Assembly (NCBI RefSeq): GCF_000719955.1
Contig: NZ_JOII01000024.1
Location: 25,754-89,753 of the forward strand
DNA from: Streptomyces albidoflavus
Lineage (GTDB): Bacteria > Actinomycetota > Actinomycetes > Streptomycetales > Streptomycetaceae
Length of the DNA: 64,000 nucleotides
Direction of reading: 5' to 3'
How positions within the stretch are numbered: the stretch's first letter is position 1; each line of letters opens with the position of its first letter. The translations under genes and the position numbers were made by a program. Positions 19,278 to 28,729 of the stretch are shown piece after piece. Below the pieces are notes generated by a model that made no database searches, was not told the origin of the DNA, and was given only the letters and a program-made list of their open reading frames with translations.

Positions 19278-20561
19278 TCACTCCCCGGCCCGGGCCAGCG
19301 CCAGCGCCTGGGCCGGGTCCAGGACCGGCGGCCCCGCCGGGCTCCACCGCCCGCGCTCCTTCCGGTACGGCCACCAGCGGCCGTCCGGCGCGTACCGCAC
19401 CTGGACACCCTCGTCCGGCAGCGTCCAGCGTCCCCGGGCCGCCCGGAACGCGGGGCGCCCGGACTCCTCCCACGCCGCGTCGAGCGCCGCGCGTGCCCGC
19501 GCCGCCGCCTTCGCGTCCAGCGGCTCGTCCTCCTCCAGCACCCGCAGCGCCGGGGCCCCGCCGAACTCCCATGCCCGTACCGCCAGTTCCAGCGCCTCCC
19601 GGCTGCGGCCCGACGCCTCGGCGAGCCGTCCGGCCGCCTCGGGACCCGGGCGGGCCGCCGCCAGCCGTACCGCGTCCTCGGTGAGCGCAGGCTCGGCCTC
19701 CACCGGCGTTCCGGCGTGGTCCGGCGCCACGGCGCGTGCCAGCCGGCGCCGGGCCTCCTCGGCCGCCTGGCCGGCGAGGAAGGTGAGCAGACCGGGGTCG
19801 ACCCCGGGGGCGGGGGCCGCCTCCGTGTCCAGGTTCGGGCCCTCGCCGGCGTACTCCGGCGGCTGCGGCGGGGTCGGCAGCGGCGGGAGCAGCGCGCCCA
19901 GGGCGTACGCCTCACTCGCGGGCACCCCCTCCGCCGGGGCGGCCCGCGCGGGGCCGGAGTGCCGGGCGCCGCGGATCTGGAGGCTGTCGAGCAGGGCCCG
20001 TTCCGGGCGTCCTCGCATCAGCAGCAGGACGAACGGGTCCTGGTCGAGGAGGCGTGCCATCTGGTAGCTGAGGGCCGCCGTGTGCCCGCAGTGGTCCCAC
20101 GCCTCGCAGGTGCAGGACGGTTCCAGGTCGCCGATGCCGGGTAGCAGGTCCACGCCCGCCTGCGCCGCGTCCTCCACCAGGTGCGGCGGCATCTCCCGGT
20201 CCAGCAGGGCCGCGATGTGCGCGGCCCGTTCGACGGCCATGTCCACGAAGCGGTCCCAGTCCTCGGCCGACAGCGGCTCCCAGACCACGTCCGCCCGGTA
20301 GGCGCTCGCGCGGTCCTGGACCACCGCCGTGATCCGCCCCGGCCGCACCGACACCGCGCCGACCGCCCCGGCGCGCGCCAGCCGCCGCCCCGCCTTCAGC
20401 TGCCCGAGGTCCAGTGCCGTCTCCTCCAGCGCCCGCAGCCACGACTGTCCCCACCAGCTGGTGGCGAACCCGCGCCCGTGCGCCGGGGGCAGCGCGGCGA
20501 AGGTCCGCTCCTCGCTCCCGTCGGCGCCCTGCCCGCCCGACTCCCCGGTCTCGTCCCACAT
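19278..20561 (-). CDS. SWIM zinc-finger protein
   Basis: This 427-aa protein has a SWIM motif CxCx5CxH (CTCEAWDHCGH, about residues 148-158), a small zinc-binding fold. The N-terminal SWWGQSWLRALEE and RPGRITAVVQ blocks are typical of the SWIM partners encoded next to bacterial SNF2 helicases. The C-terminal half is Ala/Glu-rich helices. Start ATG 20561 has GGAGGAG 6 bases upstream; a GTG at 20621 overlapping the helicase stop as GTGA is in frame but has no ribosome site. It is the second gene of an operon with the SNF2 protein and probably acts with it on DNA; the process is not established. Confidence 0.86.
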   Translation of the reverse strand: MWDETGESGGQGADGSEERTFAALPPAHGRGFATSWWGQSWLRALEETALDLGQLKAGRRLARAGAVGAVSVRPGRITAVVQDRASAYRADVVWEPLSAEDWDRFVDMAVERAAHIAALLDREMPPHLVEDAAQAGVDLLPGIGDLEPSCTCEAWDHCGHTAALSYQMARLLDQDPFVLLLMRGRPERALLDSLQIRGARHSGPARAAPAEGVPASEAYALGALLPPLPTPPQPPEYAGEGPNLDTEAAPAPGVDPGLLTFLAGQAAEEARRRLARAVAPDHAGTPVEAEPALTEDAVRLAAARPGPEAAGRLAEASGRSREALELAVRAWEFGGAPALRVLEEDEPLDAKAAARARAALDAAWEESGRPAFRAARGRWTLPDEGVQVRYAPDGRWWPYRKERGRWSPAGPPVLDPAQALALARAGE

Positions 20562-20617
20562 CCCGTACTCCTCCGTCGTCCCCGTCTCCGCCGTCCCGCC
20601 GCCTGCGCGCGAGCCGG

Positions 20618-23494
20618 TCACCGGGCGGCCGTCCGCAGGGTGACCAGCTCCGCCAGTTCGGCGTCGCTCAGCTCGGTCAGCGCCGCCTCGCCACCGGTCA
20701 GCACCGCGTCGGCCAGTGCCTGCTTGCGGACCAGCAGTTCGGCGATCCGGTCCTCGATGGTGCCCTCCGTGACGATCCGGTGGACCTGCACCGGCCGGGT
20801 CTGCCCGATCCGGTACGCGCGGTCGGTGGCCTGCGCCTCGACCGCCGGGTTCCACCAGCGGTCGACGTGGACCACGTGCTCCGCGCGGGTCAGGTTGAGG
20901 CCGGTCCCGGCCGCCTTGAGGGAGAGCAGGAAGACCGGCACCTCGCCGTCCTGGAACCGCCGCACCATCTCCTCCCGCGCCGGGATCGGCGTCTGCCCGT
21001 GCAGGAACTGGGTGGCCACCCCGCGTGCGGCGAGATGCCGCTCCAGCAGCCGGCCCATCCGCACGTACTGGGTGAAGAGCAGCACCCCGGCGCCCTCGGC
21101 CAGGATGGTGTCGAGGAGTTCGTCGAGCAGTTCCACCTTGCCCGAACGGCCGCCGACCCGGGGCCGGTCCTCCTTCAGGTACTGGGCGGGGTGGTTGCAG
21201 ATCTGCTTGAGCGAGGTGAGCAGCTGCACGATCAGGCCGCGCCGCTCCATGCCGTCGGCGGCGGCCACCGCGGCCAGCGTCTCGCGGACCACCGCCTCGT
21301 ACAGCCCGGTCTGTTCGGCCGTCAGCCCCACCGCGTGGTCCGTCTCCGTCTTCGGCGGCAGTTCCGGGGCGATCCCCGGGTCGGACTTGCGGCGCCGCAG
21401 CAGGAACGGGCCCACCAGCCGGGCCAGGCGCCGCGCGGCGGCCGGGTCGTCGCCGGACTCGACGGCACGGGCGTAGACCCGCCGGAAGGTGCCCAGCCTG
21501 CCCAGCAGTCCGGGCGTGGTCCAGTCGAGCACCGCCCACAGCTCGGAGAGGTTGTTCTCGACCGGCGTCCCGGTCAGCGCCACCCGCGCCTTGGCGGGGA
21601 TGGCCCGCAGCTGACGGGCGGTCGAGGAGTACGGGTTCTTCACGTGCTGCGCCTCGTCGGCGACCACCATCCCCCACCCCGCCCCGGCCAGCGCGGCAGC
21701 GTCCAGCCGCATCGTGCCGTACGTGGTGAGGACGAAGCCCTCCGCCGGCAGCCCGGCGGAGGCGCGGGAGGCGCCGTGGTACCGGCGGACCGGGGTGCCG
21801 GGGGCGAACCGCTCGATCTCCCGCTGCCAGTTGCCCATCAGCGAGGCGGGGCACACCACCAGCGTGGGCCCCGTCGTGGCCGGATGCGCCTGGCGGTGCA
21901 GGTGGAGGGCGATCAGGGTGACGGTCTTGCCGAGCCCCATGTCGTCGGCGAGGCAGGCCCCGAGCCCCAGCGAGGTCATCCCGGCCAGCCAGCTCAGCCC
22001 GCGCTGCTGGTAGTCGCGCAGGGTGGCCGCCAGCCCCTCCGGTACGGGGACGGACTCGGCCCGGTGCGGATCGGCGATCCTCGCTCGCAGCTCCTCCAGC
22101 GCGCCCGAGGCCCGCACCTCGACGCGCTCGCCGCCGACGTCGGCGGAGCCGGTCAGCGCGGCACCCACCGCCTCCATCGGTGCGAGGGTGTGGTCCCGCC
22201 GGTCGCGTGCCCGGCCGGCCTGTGCGGGATCGATCAGCACCCACTGGTCGCGCAGCCGCACCAGGGGCCGTTTCGCCTCCGCCAGCACGTCCAGCTCCTC
22301 GCGCGTCAGCCCCCGGCCGCCGAGGCTGAACCGCCAGCTGAAGGTGAGCAGCGAGTCGGCGGAGAGGAACCCCGCTCCCGTGTCGTCACCGCCCGCCTCA
22401 CCGTCCCGGCCGACCACGCCCCGGGCGGTCAGCTCGCGCGCCAGCTCCCGGGGCCAGTGCACCTCGACACCGGCACCGGCCAGCGCCTTCTGCCCCTCGC
22501 CCAGCAGCTCCGCGATCTCCTCGTCGGCCAGCTCCACCGTGTCCGGCACCCCCGCCGCCAGCAGCGGCGACAGCGGAGCCCAGGCCCCGGCGGCCCGGCG
22601 CAGCGCCAGCAGCGCGTCGACCCGGGCGCGCGGCCCGAAGGCCCCGTCGTCCGCCCCGGCACCGGCCCAGACCTCGGCCGCGTCGGCGACCCGGCCCGGG
22701 TCGCTGAGGCTGTGCAGTTGGAGCACCGCGCGGAAGGCGCCCACCACCTCGGCGCCGGACTCCTCGCCCCCGGCTCCGGCGGGCGTCTCGACCCGCAGTG
22801 AGAGGCGTACCCCCGCGTCGTGCCCGGCGGCCACGTCGGCGGCCCAGCCACGCTGCCCGGGCAGGTGCTGCGGCGGCCCGGCCGTGTAGGCGTCGCTCCC
22901 GGCGAGGGCCGGTGCGGCGGCCGTGCGGGGCAGGGTGTCGGCGACGGCGTCGAGGAAGTGCCGCAGCAGCCGCTCCGGTTCGGCCAGCGCAAGCTCGGCC
23001 GCGTCGCTCCCGGGCGGCGCGGCGACCGGGCCGCAGTGCGCCACCGGGGGCATGGAGGCGGCGAGTTCGCGGACCCGCCCCAGTTCGTCGGGGCCGAGCG
23101 GGCCGCACCGCCACGCGTCGTGGTCGGCGGGGGAGAGGCCGGGCAGCAGCAGGCCCCGGGCGAGCAGGTCGAGGGCGAGCAGGGCGGCGGCGCCCCAGAA
23201 GGCGGCGGACGGATGGGCGTCGTCCCGGACCCGGGCCCGGGTCAGCACGGGCAGCGCCCACGCCACGGGCAGCAGCGTCGCGCGGACCGGCCGGACGCGC
23301 AGGCTCCCGTCCTCGTCGGGGAGGACCAGGGAGAGTTCCCGCGGTGCGGCGCCGGGCACCTCGGGCGGGCCGGAGCCCTCCGCCGGGAAGAACGCGAGGG
23401 ACCCGGCGCGGGCCGGGTCGCCCGGGACGAAGACCGTGGCACAGGCCGACAGGGCGCGGACGTCGGCGGGGGAGAAGGCAGGGCACATCTGCAC
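20618..23494 (-). CDS. SNF2-family DEAD/DEAH helicase
   Basis: This 958-aa Swi2/Snf2 ATPase has a long N-terminal region (about 1-450) specific to the bacterial SWIM-linked group. Motif I LADDMGLGKTVT is near 520, motif II VVADEAQHVKN near 613 and motif III LTGTPVENNLSELWAV near 632. The C-terminal helicase lobe has LLFTQYVRMG and the final ATDRAYRIGQTRPVQVHR near 895, so all ATPase motifs are intact. Likely start GTG 23494, with GAGGA 11 bases upstream; an ATG two codons later is an alternative. Such proteins translocate on double-stranded DNA and remodel bound proteins. Confidence 0.93.
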   Translation of the reverse strand: MQMCPAFSPADVRALSACATVFVPGDPARAGSLAFFPAEGSGPPEVPGAAPRELSLVLPDEDGSLRVRPVRATLLPVAWALPVLTRARVRDDAHPSAAFWGAAALLALDLLARGLLLPGLSPADHDAWRCGPLGPDELGRVRELAASMPPVAHCGPVAAPPGSDAAELALAEPERLLRHFLDAVADTLPRTAAAPALAGSDAYTAGPPQHLPGQRGWAADVAAGHDAGVRLSLRVETPAGAGGEESGAEVVGAFRAVLQLHSLSDPGRVADAAEVWAGAGADDGAFGPRARVDALLALRRAAGAWAPLSPLLAAGVPDTVELADEEIAELLGEGQKALAGAGVEVHWPRELARELTARGVVGRDGEAGGDDTGAGFLSADSLLTFSWRFSLGGRGLTREELDVLAEAKRPLVRLRDQWVLIDPAQAGRARDRRDHTLAPMEAVGAALTGSADVGGERVEVRASGALEELRARIADPHRAESVPVPEGLAATLRDYQQRGLSWLAGMTSLGLGACLADDMGLGKTVTLIALHLHRQAHPATTGPTLVVCPASLMGNWQREIERFAPGTPVRRYHGASRASAGLPAEGFVLTTYGTMRLDAAALAGAGWGMVVADEAQHVKNPYSSTARQLRAIPAKARVALTGTPVENNLSELWAVLDWTTPGLLGRLGTFRRVYARAVESGDDPAAARRLARLVGPFLLRRRKSDPGIAPELPPKTETDHAVGLTAEQTGLYEAVVRETLAAVAAADGMERRGLIVQLLTSLKQICNHPAQYLKEDRPRVGGRSGKVELLDELLDTILAEGAGVLLFTQYVRMGRLLERHLAARGVATQFLHGQTPIPAREEMVRRFQDGEVPVFLLSLKAAGTGLNLTRAEHVVHVDRWWNPAVEAQATDRAYRIGQTRPVQVHRIVTEGTIEDRIAELLVRKQALADAVLTGGEAALTELSDAELAELVTLRTAAR

Positions 23495-23850
23495 GGCGAT
23501 GGCAATTCCTCAAATTTGACTACCTGCTGCTGAGCGGCCGAGGGTACAGCACCGGAACCCGGGAAGCCCGCTTCCCGCCTGTGATCCGGGCCACTGCCGC
23601 GCCGGTGCCGTGGTGGGGCTACCACCACCCCCTTCCTGGGCCGTTCCCCCGGCCGTACGCGGCGTTCTCCCCCGCACCGTTCCGGAGGCTTCCGCCATGG
23701 GCCGGGCCCGCCGCGCTCCGTAGCGTGAGGCCGTCGCAGACGGACCGCCGCGCACCGGCGAGCGGAGCCCCGCCACCCTCGTGCCTCACCCCAGCCCGCC
23801 CGCCGCCACGGGCACGCGCCGCCGTGCCCCCACGCAGAACCGGAGACCCC
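23495..23850. other. 356-base divergent intergenic region
   Basis: Upstream of both the SNF2 gene and the desaturase. The only notable elements are an A/T-rich 10-base palindrome TCAAATTTGA at 23510-23519, 16 bases before the helicase start, and a TTGACT at 23516 without a -10 at normal spacing. The rest is GC-rich and no further gene is supported. Confidence 0.5.
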
Positions 23851-24906
23851 ATGACCCAGACGGCCGCCCCCGCCCCACGCCCGCCGCTCACCCCGGCCGG
23901 CCCGGCGCCGGGCAGCGAGTTCAGCCCCCTGCTGCGCGAGGTACGCGGCCAGGGCCTGCTGGAACACCGCACCGGCTGGTACGCCCGCACCATCACCCTC
24001 AACCTGCTGGCCCTCGCCGCCGTCCTCACCGGCCTGGCCCTGCTGGGGGAGAGCTGGTGGGCGCTGCTGCTCGCCCCGCCGCTCGCCGTCCTCTCGGCCC
24101 GCACCGCCTTCGTCGGCCACGACGCGGGCCACTCCCAGATCACCGCCGACCGGCGCCTCGCCCGCCTCATCGGCCTCGTCCACGGCAACCTGCTCCTCGG
24201 CATGGGCTACGCCTGGTGGAACGAGAAGCACAACCGCCACCACGCCAACCCCAACCACACCGGGAAGGACCCGGACGTCGCCGCCGACGTCCTCGTCTTC
24301 ACCGGGCACCAGGCCGTCACCCGCACCGGCCTCCGCGCCTGGATCACCCGCCACCAGGCCGGACTCTTCCTCCCCCTCACCCTCCTCGAAGGCATCGCCC
24401 TGAAGGTCTACGGCTTCCAGGACCTGCGCAACCACCCCTGGCGTGTCCGCCTCGTCGAGGGCGGCCTGCTCACCGCGCACGTCGCCGGCTACACCGCCCT
24501 GCTGCTGACCCTCCTGACCCCCTGGCAGGCGCTCGCCTTCGCCGCCGTCCACCAGGCACTCTTCGGGCTCCATCTCGGCCTGGCCTTCGCCCCCAACCAC
24601 AAGGGCATGGAGATGCCCGACCCGGAAGGACCCCGCTGGGGACACCTGCGCCGCCAGGTGCTGACCTCCCGCAACATCCGCGGCGGCCCCGTCACCGACT
24701 GGCTCCTCGGCGGCCTCAACTACCAGATCGAGCACCACCTGTTCCCCAGCATGCCCCGCCCGCACCTGCGCCTGGCCCAGCCGCTGGTGCGTGCCCACTG
24801 CGCCCGGCTGGGCGTGCCGTACACCGAGACCGGAGCCGTGGACTCGTACCGCCAGGTCTTCGCCCACCTCCACGAGGTGGGTGAGGGGCTGCGCCCGGCC
24901 GCCTGA
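23851..24906 (+). CDS. membrane fatty acid desaturase
   Basis: This 351-aa integral membrane di-iron desaturase has three histidine boxes: HDAGH near residue 90, HNRHH near 127 and QIEHH near 293. Hydrophobic segments include ITLNLLALAAVLTGLALL and GYTALLLTLLTPWQALAF, giving the usual paired transmembrane hairpins with His boxes on the cytoplasmic side. It introduces a double bond in a membrane-lipid or CoA/ACP-bound acyl chain; regiochemistry cannot be read here. ATG 23851 follows GGAGA by 5 bases. The frame stays open upstream to 22798 only as a shadow of the opposite helicase gene. Confidence 0.92.
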   Translation: MTQTAAPAPRPPLTPAGPAPGSEFSPLLREVRGQGLLEHRTGWYARTITLNLLALAAVLTGLALLGESWWALLLAPPLAVLSARTAFVGHDAGHSQITADRRLARLIGLVHGNLLLGMGYAWWNEKHNRHHANPNHTGKDPDVAADVLVFTGHQAVTRTGLRAWITRHQAGLFLPLTLLEGIALKVYGFQDLRNHPWRVRLVEGGLLTAHVAGYTALLLTLLTPWQALAFAAVHQALFGLHLGLAFAPNHKGMEMPDPEGPRWGHLRRQVLTSRNIRGGPVTDWLLGGLNYQIEHHLFPSMPRPHLRLAQPLVRAHCARLGVPYTETGAVDSYRQVFAHLHEVGEGLRPAA

Positions 24907-25010
24907 TCCGCGAAGCCCCGGCGCGCGGAAGCGAGCACACTGGAACCAGCGGCGCGGGCGCCGCGTTGTCACCACAGACGGCGGACCCCGCCACCGAGGA
25001 GGTCATCGAC

Positions 25011-25193
25011 ATGTCGACGAACACCAAGATCGCCGTGGGAGGGGTGGCGGTCGGCCTGCTCCTGCTGATCTGGCTGCCCTGGTGGGTCGCGCTCCTGATC
25101 GTGCTGGGCGTCCCGGCCGCCGCCTACCTCACCCTCGACCCCTCGCAGCGCCGCCGGCTGCGCAACCGCGGGCGCCGCGAGCTCGGGCGCTGA
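25011..25193 (+). CDS. small two-segment membrane protein
   Basis: This 60-aa protein is almost entirely hydrophobic between residues 6 and 41: IAVGGVAVGLLLLIWLPWW, then VALLIVLGVPAAAYLTL, probably a helical hairpin. It has a very basic C-terminus (RRRLRNRGRRELGR) expected in the cytoplasm. GAGGAGGT lies 7 bases before ATG 25011, which decides the start over an upstream TTG. Function is unknown; the desaturase 104 bases upstream is on the same strand and may be co-transcribed. Confidence 0.75.
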   Translation: MSTNTKIAVGGVAVGLLLLIWLPWWVALLIVLGVPAAAYLTLDPSQRRRLRNRGRRELGR

Positions 25194-25206
25194 GCGGGGG
25201 CGTGGC

Positions 25207-26637
25207 TCAGCGCAGCGGGCAGGCGTTCACCACGTCCCCGCCGGACGGACGGGCCACGGTCCGGTCGGCCGGCGGCGGCGTGCCGCGCTCCACCCACGCC
25301 GTCAGCGCCTCGAAGGCGGAGCGGTGGCAGGGCAGGATCGGCCGCAGCCGGTCCGGATGGGTGTCGTACAGGCCGTCGGTGTGGGTGCCGCCGGCCGCCG
25401 TGTAGAAGCGGTGCAGCCGTCCGGCGCCCGCGCGGTCGATCATCCGGCTGTAGACGGCCGAGTCGGCGGCGAGCGGCAGCAGGGTGTCCAGGTCGCCGTG
25501 GAGCGTCAGCATCGGCTTGCCGATCCGTCCGGTCAGCGCCACCTTCTCCAGCGCCCGCCGCACCGAGGCCGGACGCCGCTGAAGGTCGTAGCGGGCGTCC
25601 GAGGCGCAGGGCGCCAGGATCTCCTCCACCGTCGAACCGGCCGAGGCGCCGGGACAGGCCGGGTCGTACGAGGGGTCGAACTCCGCCCGGTACGTCTTCT
25701 GCGTGACGCCCCAGTATGCGGTGCGGTGGTACTCCCACAGGAACTCCGAGCCCCGCGCGAACCCGGCCCGGTACATCGCCGCGTCGTCGGCCGCGCCGGT
25801 GCCGTGGGCCACCGCCGTCGGCAGCGAGGTCAGCAGGCTCGGCCCGTCGGCCGTCCACAGCGAGCCCTCCCAGTCGACCCCGCCGTCGTACAGCTCCGGC
25901 CGGTTCTCCAGCTGCCAGCGGGCCAGGTAGCCGCCGTTGGAGATCCCGGTGACGTAGGTGCGGTGTGGCGCCTTCCCGTACCGCTGGGCCACCACCTTCT
26001 TCGCCGCCAAGGTCAGCTCCGTCGTCCGCCGGTTCCACTCGGCGACCGCGTCACCGGGCCGCTTCCCGTCCCGGTAGAAGTCGACGGTGCTGTTGCCCTT
26101 GTCGGTCGCCGCGTAGGCGTAGCCGAGGGAGAGCACGTGGTCGGAGATGGCGGTGTCCGCCGCGTACTGCTTGCGGGTGCCGGGGGCGCCGGTCACCACC
26201 AGCCCGCCGTTCCACCGCTCGGGCAGCCGGATCACGAACTGCGCGTCGTGGTTCCAGCCGTGCGTCGTGTTGAACGAGGAGTCGTCCGGGAAGTACCCGT
26301 CCACCTGCCGCCCCGGCACCCCGGAGGGATTCCGCGTCCCCGCCGCCGTCAGCCCCGCCTGGTCCGCCATGTCCGTGTACGCGGTCCCGGCCAGCCCCGC
26401 CGTCGTCAGGTCCACCAGACACGCCACCCGCTGGTGCTCGGCCCCCGGCACCCGCAGCCGCTCCGGCCCCGCGCACCCCGCGCCCCGCTCGGGGCCGGCT
26501 CCGGAGGCCGGTGCCGCGCCGGTCACCGCGACGGCCGCCAGCGCGGTGGCCAGCAGGACCGTGACGGGGCCGCGCCGCGCCCCGGGGCCTCTCTCCGGTC
26601 CGGTCCTCGTCCGTCGCACCCTGCGAAAAATCCCCAT
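25207..26637 (-). CDS. secreted tannase/feruloyl-esterase-like alpha/beta hydrolase
   Basis: This 476-aa exported hydrolase has the signal peptide VTVLLATALAAVAVTGAAPAS (about 24-44). Catalytic Ser is in TGISNGGYLARWQ, Asp probably in LHGDLDTLLP and His in GGTHTDGLYD, an intact triad. Cys residues near both ends (CAGPERL, ACPGA, CPLR) suggest disulfides, as in the tannase/feruloyl esterase group; 3-hydroxybutyrate oligomer hydrolases are a related alternative. ATG 26637 has GGGAGG 6 bases upstream, excluding the long open frame beyond it. The substrate is presumably an extracellular plant or polyester ester bond. Confidence 0.8.
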   Translation of the reverse strand: MGIFRRVRRTRTGPERGPGARRGPVTVLLATALAAVAVTGAAPASGAGPERGAGCAGPERLRVPGAEHQRVACLVDLTTAGLAGTAYTDMADQAGLTAAGTRNPSGVPGRQVDGYFPDDSSFNTTHGWNHDAQFVIRLPERWNGGLVVTGAPGTRKQYAADTAISDHVLSLGYAYAATDKGNSTVDFYRDGKRPGDAVAEWNRRTTELTLAAKKVVAQRYGKAPHRTYVTGISNGGYLARWQLENRPELYDGGVDWEGSLWTADGPSLLTSLPTAVAHGTGAADDAAMYRAGFARGSEFLWEYHRTAYWGVTQKTYRAEFDPSYDPACPGASAGSTVEEILAPCASDARYDLQRRPASVRRALEKVALTGRIGKPMLTLHGDLDTLLPLAADSAVYSRMIDRAGAGRLHRFYTAAGGTHTDGLYDTHPDRLRPILPCHRSAFEALTAWVERGTPPPADRTVARPSGGDVVNACPLR

Positions 26638-26761
26638 GGCTTGCCTCCCGGGCAGCACGTTCCGACGCTGTGAGCGCCTCATCGTGCGGCGGGCCCGCGA
26701 GGTGGACCATGGTCCGGAACCACACACGGCGGCCGGGAGCGGTGTGGCCCCCGGCCCCGCC

Positions 26762-27583
26762 TCAGCTCTCCGGGGGCGCCAGCGCCGCCAGCCCCTCCAG
26801 CAGCGCCGGGAGCCGTGCGCCCCGGCCGACCGGGAGCACCTGGGCGGGCTCCTCGTCCAGCAGGACGAAGGCGATGTCGTCGGTGCGCGCCACCAGCGAC
26901 CAGCCGGGCCCGTCGACGCGCAGCGTCCGTGCCTCGCCCGAGGCGAACGCCGAACGCACCCGGCCCGGCGGAGGTGGGGAGTCCAGATAGCCGTGGGCCT
27001 CGCCCAACGCCCGGCGCACCCCGGGATGCGCGTGCGTGGCCCCGGCGGGAGCCTCCGCGTCCTCCCCCTCCTGGGGGCCGGGCGAGGTGAACTCCGAGGT
27101 GTCCGTCTCCTCGCGCCACTGGGCCCAGCGCAGGGCGATCTCGTCGGCGCCCAGCCGCCGCTGCGGCCCGCTCCACTCGCCGGCGTCCGGCGGCGCGAGC
27201 CGCACCACCCCCGCCAGGTCGCCCCCGGGCTCGGGGTCGTGCGGGGCGGGCACCCCGGGCGCGCGCACCGCCAGTTCCACCGGCCACCCCGGCAGGGCGG
27301 CCACCACGGTCTCCTCGCGCGGCGACAGGTCGTACTCCATGCCGCAGTCCCAGGCGGCGATCGCCACCGCGACCAGCGGCACATCGTCCACCACGACCGT
27401 CCAGCGGGCCCCCGCGCCGTCCTGGCCGAGGACCAGCCCGTAGCCGTCGGCAGCCGGGAGCAGCCCCAGCGCGGCGCAGGCCGCCGGGTAGTCGTCGCCG
27501 AAGACCCCCGGGAAGCGCCCCGGGGTCATCACCATCGCGGTCAGCACGTAGAGCGAGTCGTCGCCGTCCTCGACGTCCGCCAT
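26762..27583 (-). CDS. conserved hypothetical protein
   Basis: This 273-aa soluble protein has no recognised catalytic motif. Blocks such as MVMTPGRFPGVFGDDY, GMEYDLSPREE and the C-terminal LRVDGPGWSLVARTDDIAF look like a regular alpha/beta fold; the middle is acidic and Pro/Gly-rich linker. GGGGAG lies 5 bases before ATG 27583; an ATG 18 bases further upstream is less well placed. Composition and codon bias are normal for the genome. It lies 124 bases before the secreted esterase on the same strand, with no evidence of functional linkage. Confidence 0.7.
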   Translation of the reverse strand: MADVEDGDDSLYVLTAMVMTPGRFPGVFGDDYPAACAALGLLPAADGYGLVLGQDGAGARWTVVVDDVPLVAVAIAAWDCGMEYDLSPREETVVAALPGWPVELAVRAPGVPAPHDPEPGGDLAGVVRLAPPDAGEWSGPQRRLGADEIALRWAQWREETDTSEFTSPGPQEGEDAEAPAGATHAHPGVRRALGEAHGYLDSPPPPGRVRSAFASGEARTLRVDGPGWSLVARTDDIAFVLLDEEPAQVLPVGRGARLPALLEGLAALAPPES

Positions 27584-27742
27584 GGCAGCTCCCCACGTCA
27601 TCGGTCCCGGTCGTCGGTCCCGCCCTGTCGTCGGCGCACCTTAACCAGCCGGTAACCCACGCGTCGAGAGCCCCGCGGTCACCGTTCCGGGACGTTCACC
27701 GAACCCGACCCCGACCGCCGCCCGCGAGAATGACGTGACGCT

Positions 27743-27771
27743 GTGACACCAACCGTGGCAGACCGTAGAGT
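27743..27771 (+). promoter_or_regulatory. promoter of the MpaB-family gene
   Basis: GTGACA (5 of 6 to TTGACA) at 27743-27748, 17-base spacer, TAGAGT at 27766-27771, matching the Streptomyces TAGRRT -10 form. Predicted transcription start is about 22 bases before GTG 27800, leaving room for its ribosome site and ruling out the in-frame GTG at 27743. Confidence 0.55.
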
Positions 27772-27799
27772 TGAGCCCCACGACCGAAGGGGGCAGCCC

Positions 27800-28723
27800 G
27801 TGCAGCGTTACGACCGGCTCCGGTACATCCGCACGCTCGACCCGGCCGAGGACCACCTCGAGATCTACCGGCTCACCGCGGCCCTGGAGTTCCCCTGGGA
27901 CTACACCCGCGCCCTCGAACTCGCCCTCTACCGCACCTACGCCGTCCCGAGCATCGGCCGCCTCCTCGCCGAGACCGCCGAACTGACCGAACGCACCCAG
28001 AAGCGGTACGACGACACCTCGCTCCTCCTCGACGCCGTGGTCGAGCACGGCTTCGACCACGAACAGGGCCGCACCGCCATCCGGCGCATCAACCGCATGC
28101 ACCGCAGCTACGACATCAGCAACGACGACATGCGGTACGTGCTGTGCACCTTCGTCGTCGTCCCCAAGCGCTGGATCGACCGGTACGGCTGGCGCCGCCT
28201 CTCCCGCCACGAGGCCGAGGCCGCCGCCGCGTACTACCGCACCCTCGGCCGCCACATGGGCATCCAGGACCTCCCCGAGGACTACGCGGCCTTCGAGGAG
28301 TGCCTCGACTCCTACGAGCGCGCCCACTTCGGCTGGGACGAGAAGGCCCGCACCGTCTCCGACGCCACCCTGGACCTGATGGCGTCCTGGTACCCCAAGC
28401 CCCTCGCCCCACTGCTGCGCACCGCCACCCTCGCCCTCCTGGACGACCCGCTCCTCGACGCCTTCCGCTACGACCACCCCGGCCCTCTCACCCGCCGCCT
28501 GGTCCGGGGCGCCGTGCGGCTGCGCGGCCGGGCGGTCCGGCTGATGAGCCCGCGCGTCGTGCCGCACTACGCACGGCAGAACCCGGAGATCAAGGGGTAC
28601 CCGGACGGCTACCGCGTCGCCGAACTGGGCACCTTCCCGGTCCCCGGCGTGCGCGGCTGCCCCGTCCCGCACCAGGCGGCCCCCGAAGGGCGGACGGCCG
28701 ACGCGGCGGCCGAGGAGGGCTGA
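27800..28723 (+). CDS. oxygenase MpaB family protein (DUF2236)
   Basis: This 307-aa mostly helical protein belongs to the MpaB/DUF2236 group. EFPWDYTRALELALYRTYAVPS (residues about 29-50) and the central RINRMHRSYDISNDDMRYVL are the family blocks. The basic Arg/His residues there are candidate heme contacts, as in latex-clearing and MpaB-type b-heme oxygenases. GTG 27800 is preceded by AAGGGGG at 6 bases and by a good promoter. It converges on a methyltransferase gene with only 6 bases between stops. The substrate is unknown. Confidence 0.8.
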   Translation: MQRYDRLRYIRTLDPAEDHLEIYRLTAALEFPWDYTRALELALYRTYAVPSIGRLLAETAELTERTQKRYDDTSLLLDAVVEHGFDHEQGRTAIRRINRMHRSYDISNDDMRYVLCTFVVVPKRWIDRYGWRRLSRHEAEAAAAYYRTLGRHMGIQDLPEDYAAFEECLDSYERAHFGWDEKARTVSDATLDLMASWYPKPLAPLLRTATLALLDDPLLDAFRYDHPGPLTRRLVRGAVRLRGRAVRLMSPRVVPHYARQNPEIKGYPDGYRVAELGTFPVPGVRGCPVPHQAAPEGRTADAAAEEG

Positions 28724-28729
28724 GGCCGC

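Noticed and set aside
19278..22244. 988-codon minus frame starting far upstream of the SWIM protein
   Set aside because: The first 560 codons are a shadow of the SNF2 gene; GGAGGAG before ATG 20561 marks the real start.
22798..23850. 350-codon upstream extension of the desaturase
   Set aside because: Antisense to the SNF2 gene and Arg/Ala/Pro-rich; the desaturase starts at ATG 23851 with its own ribosome site.
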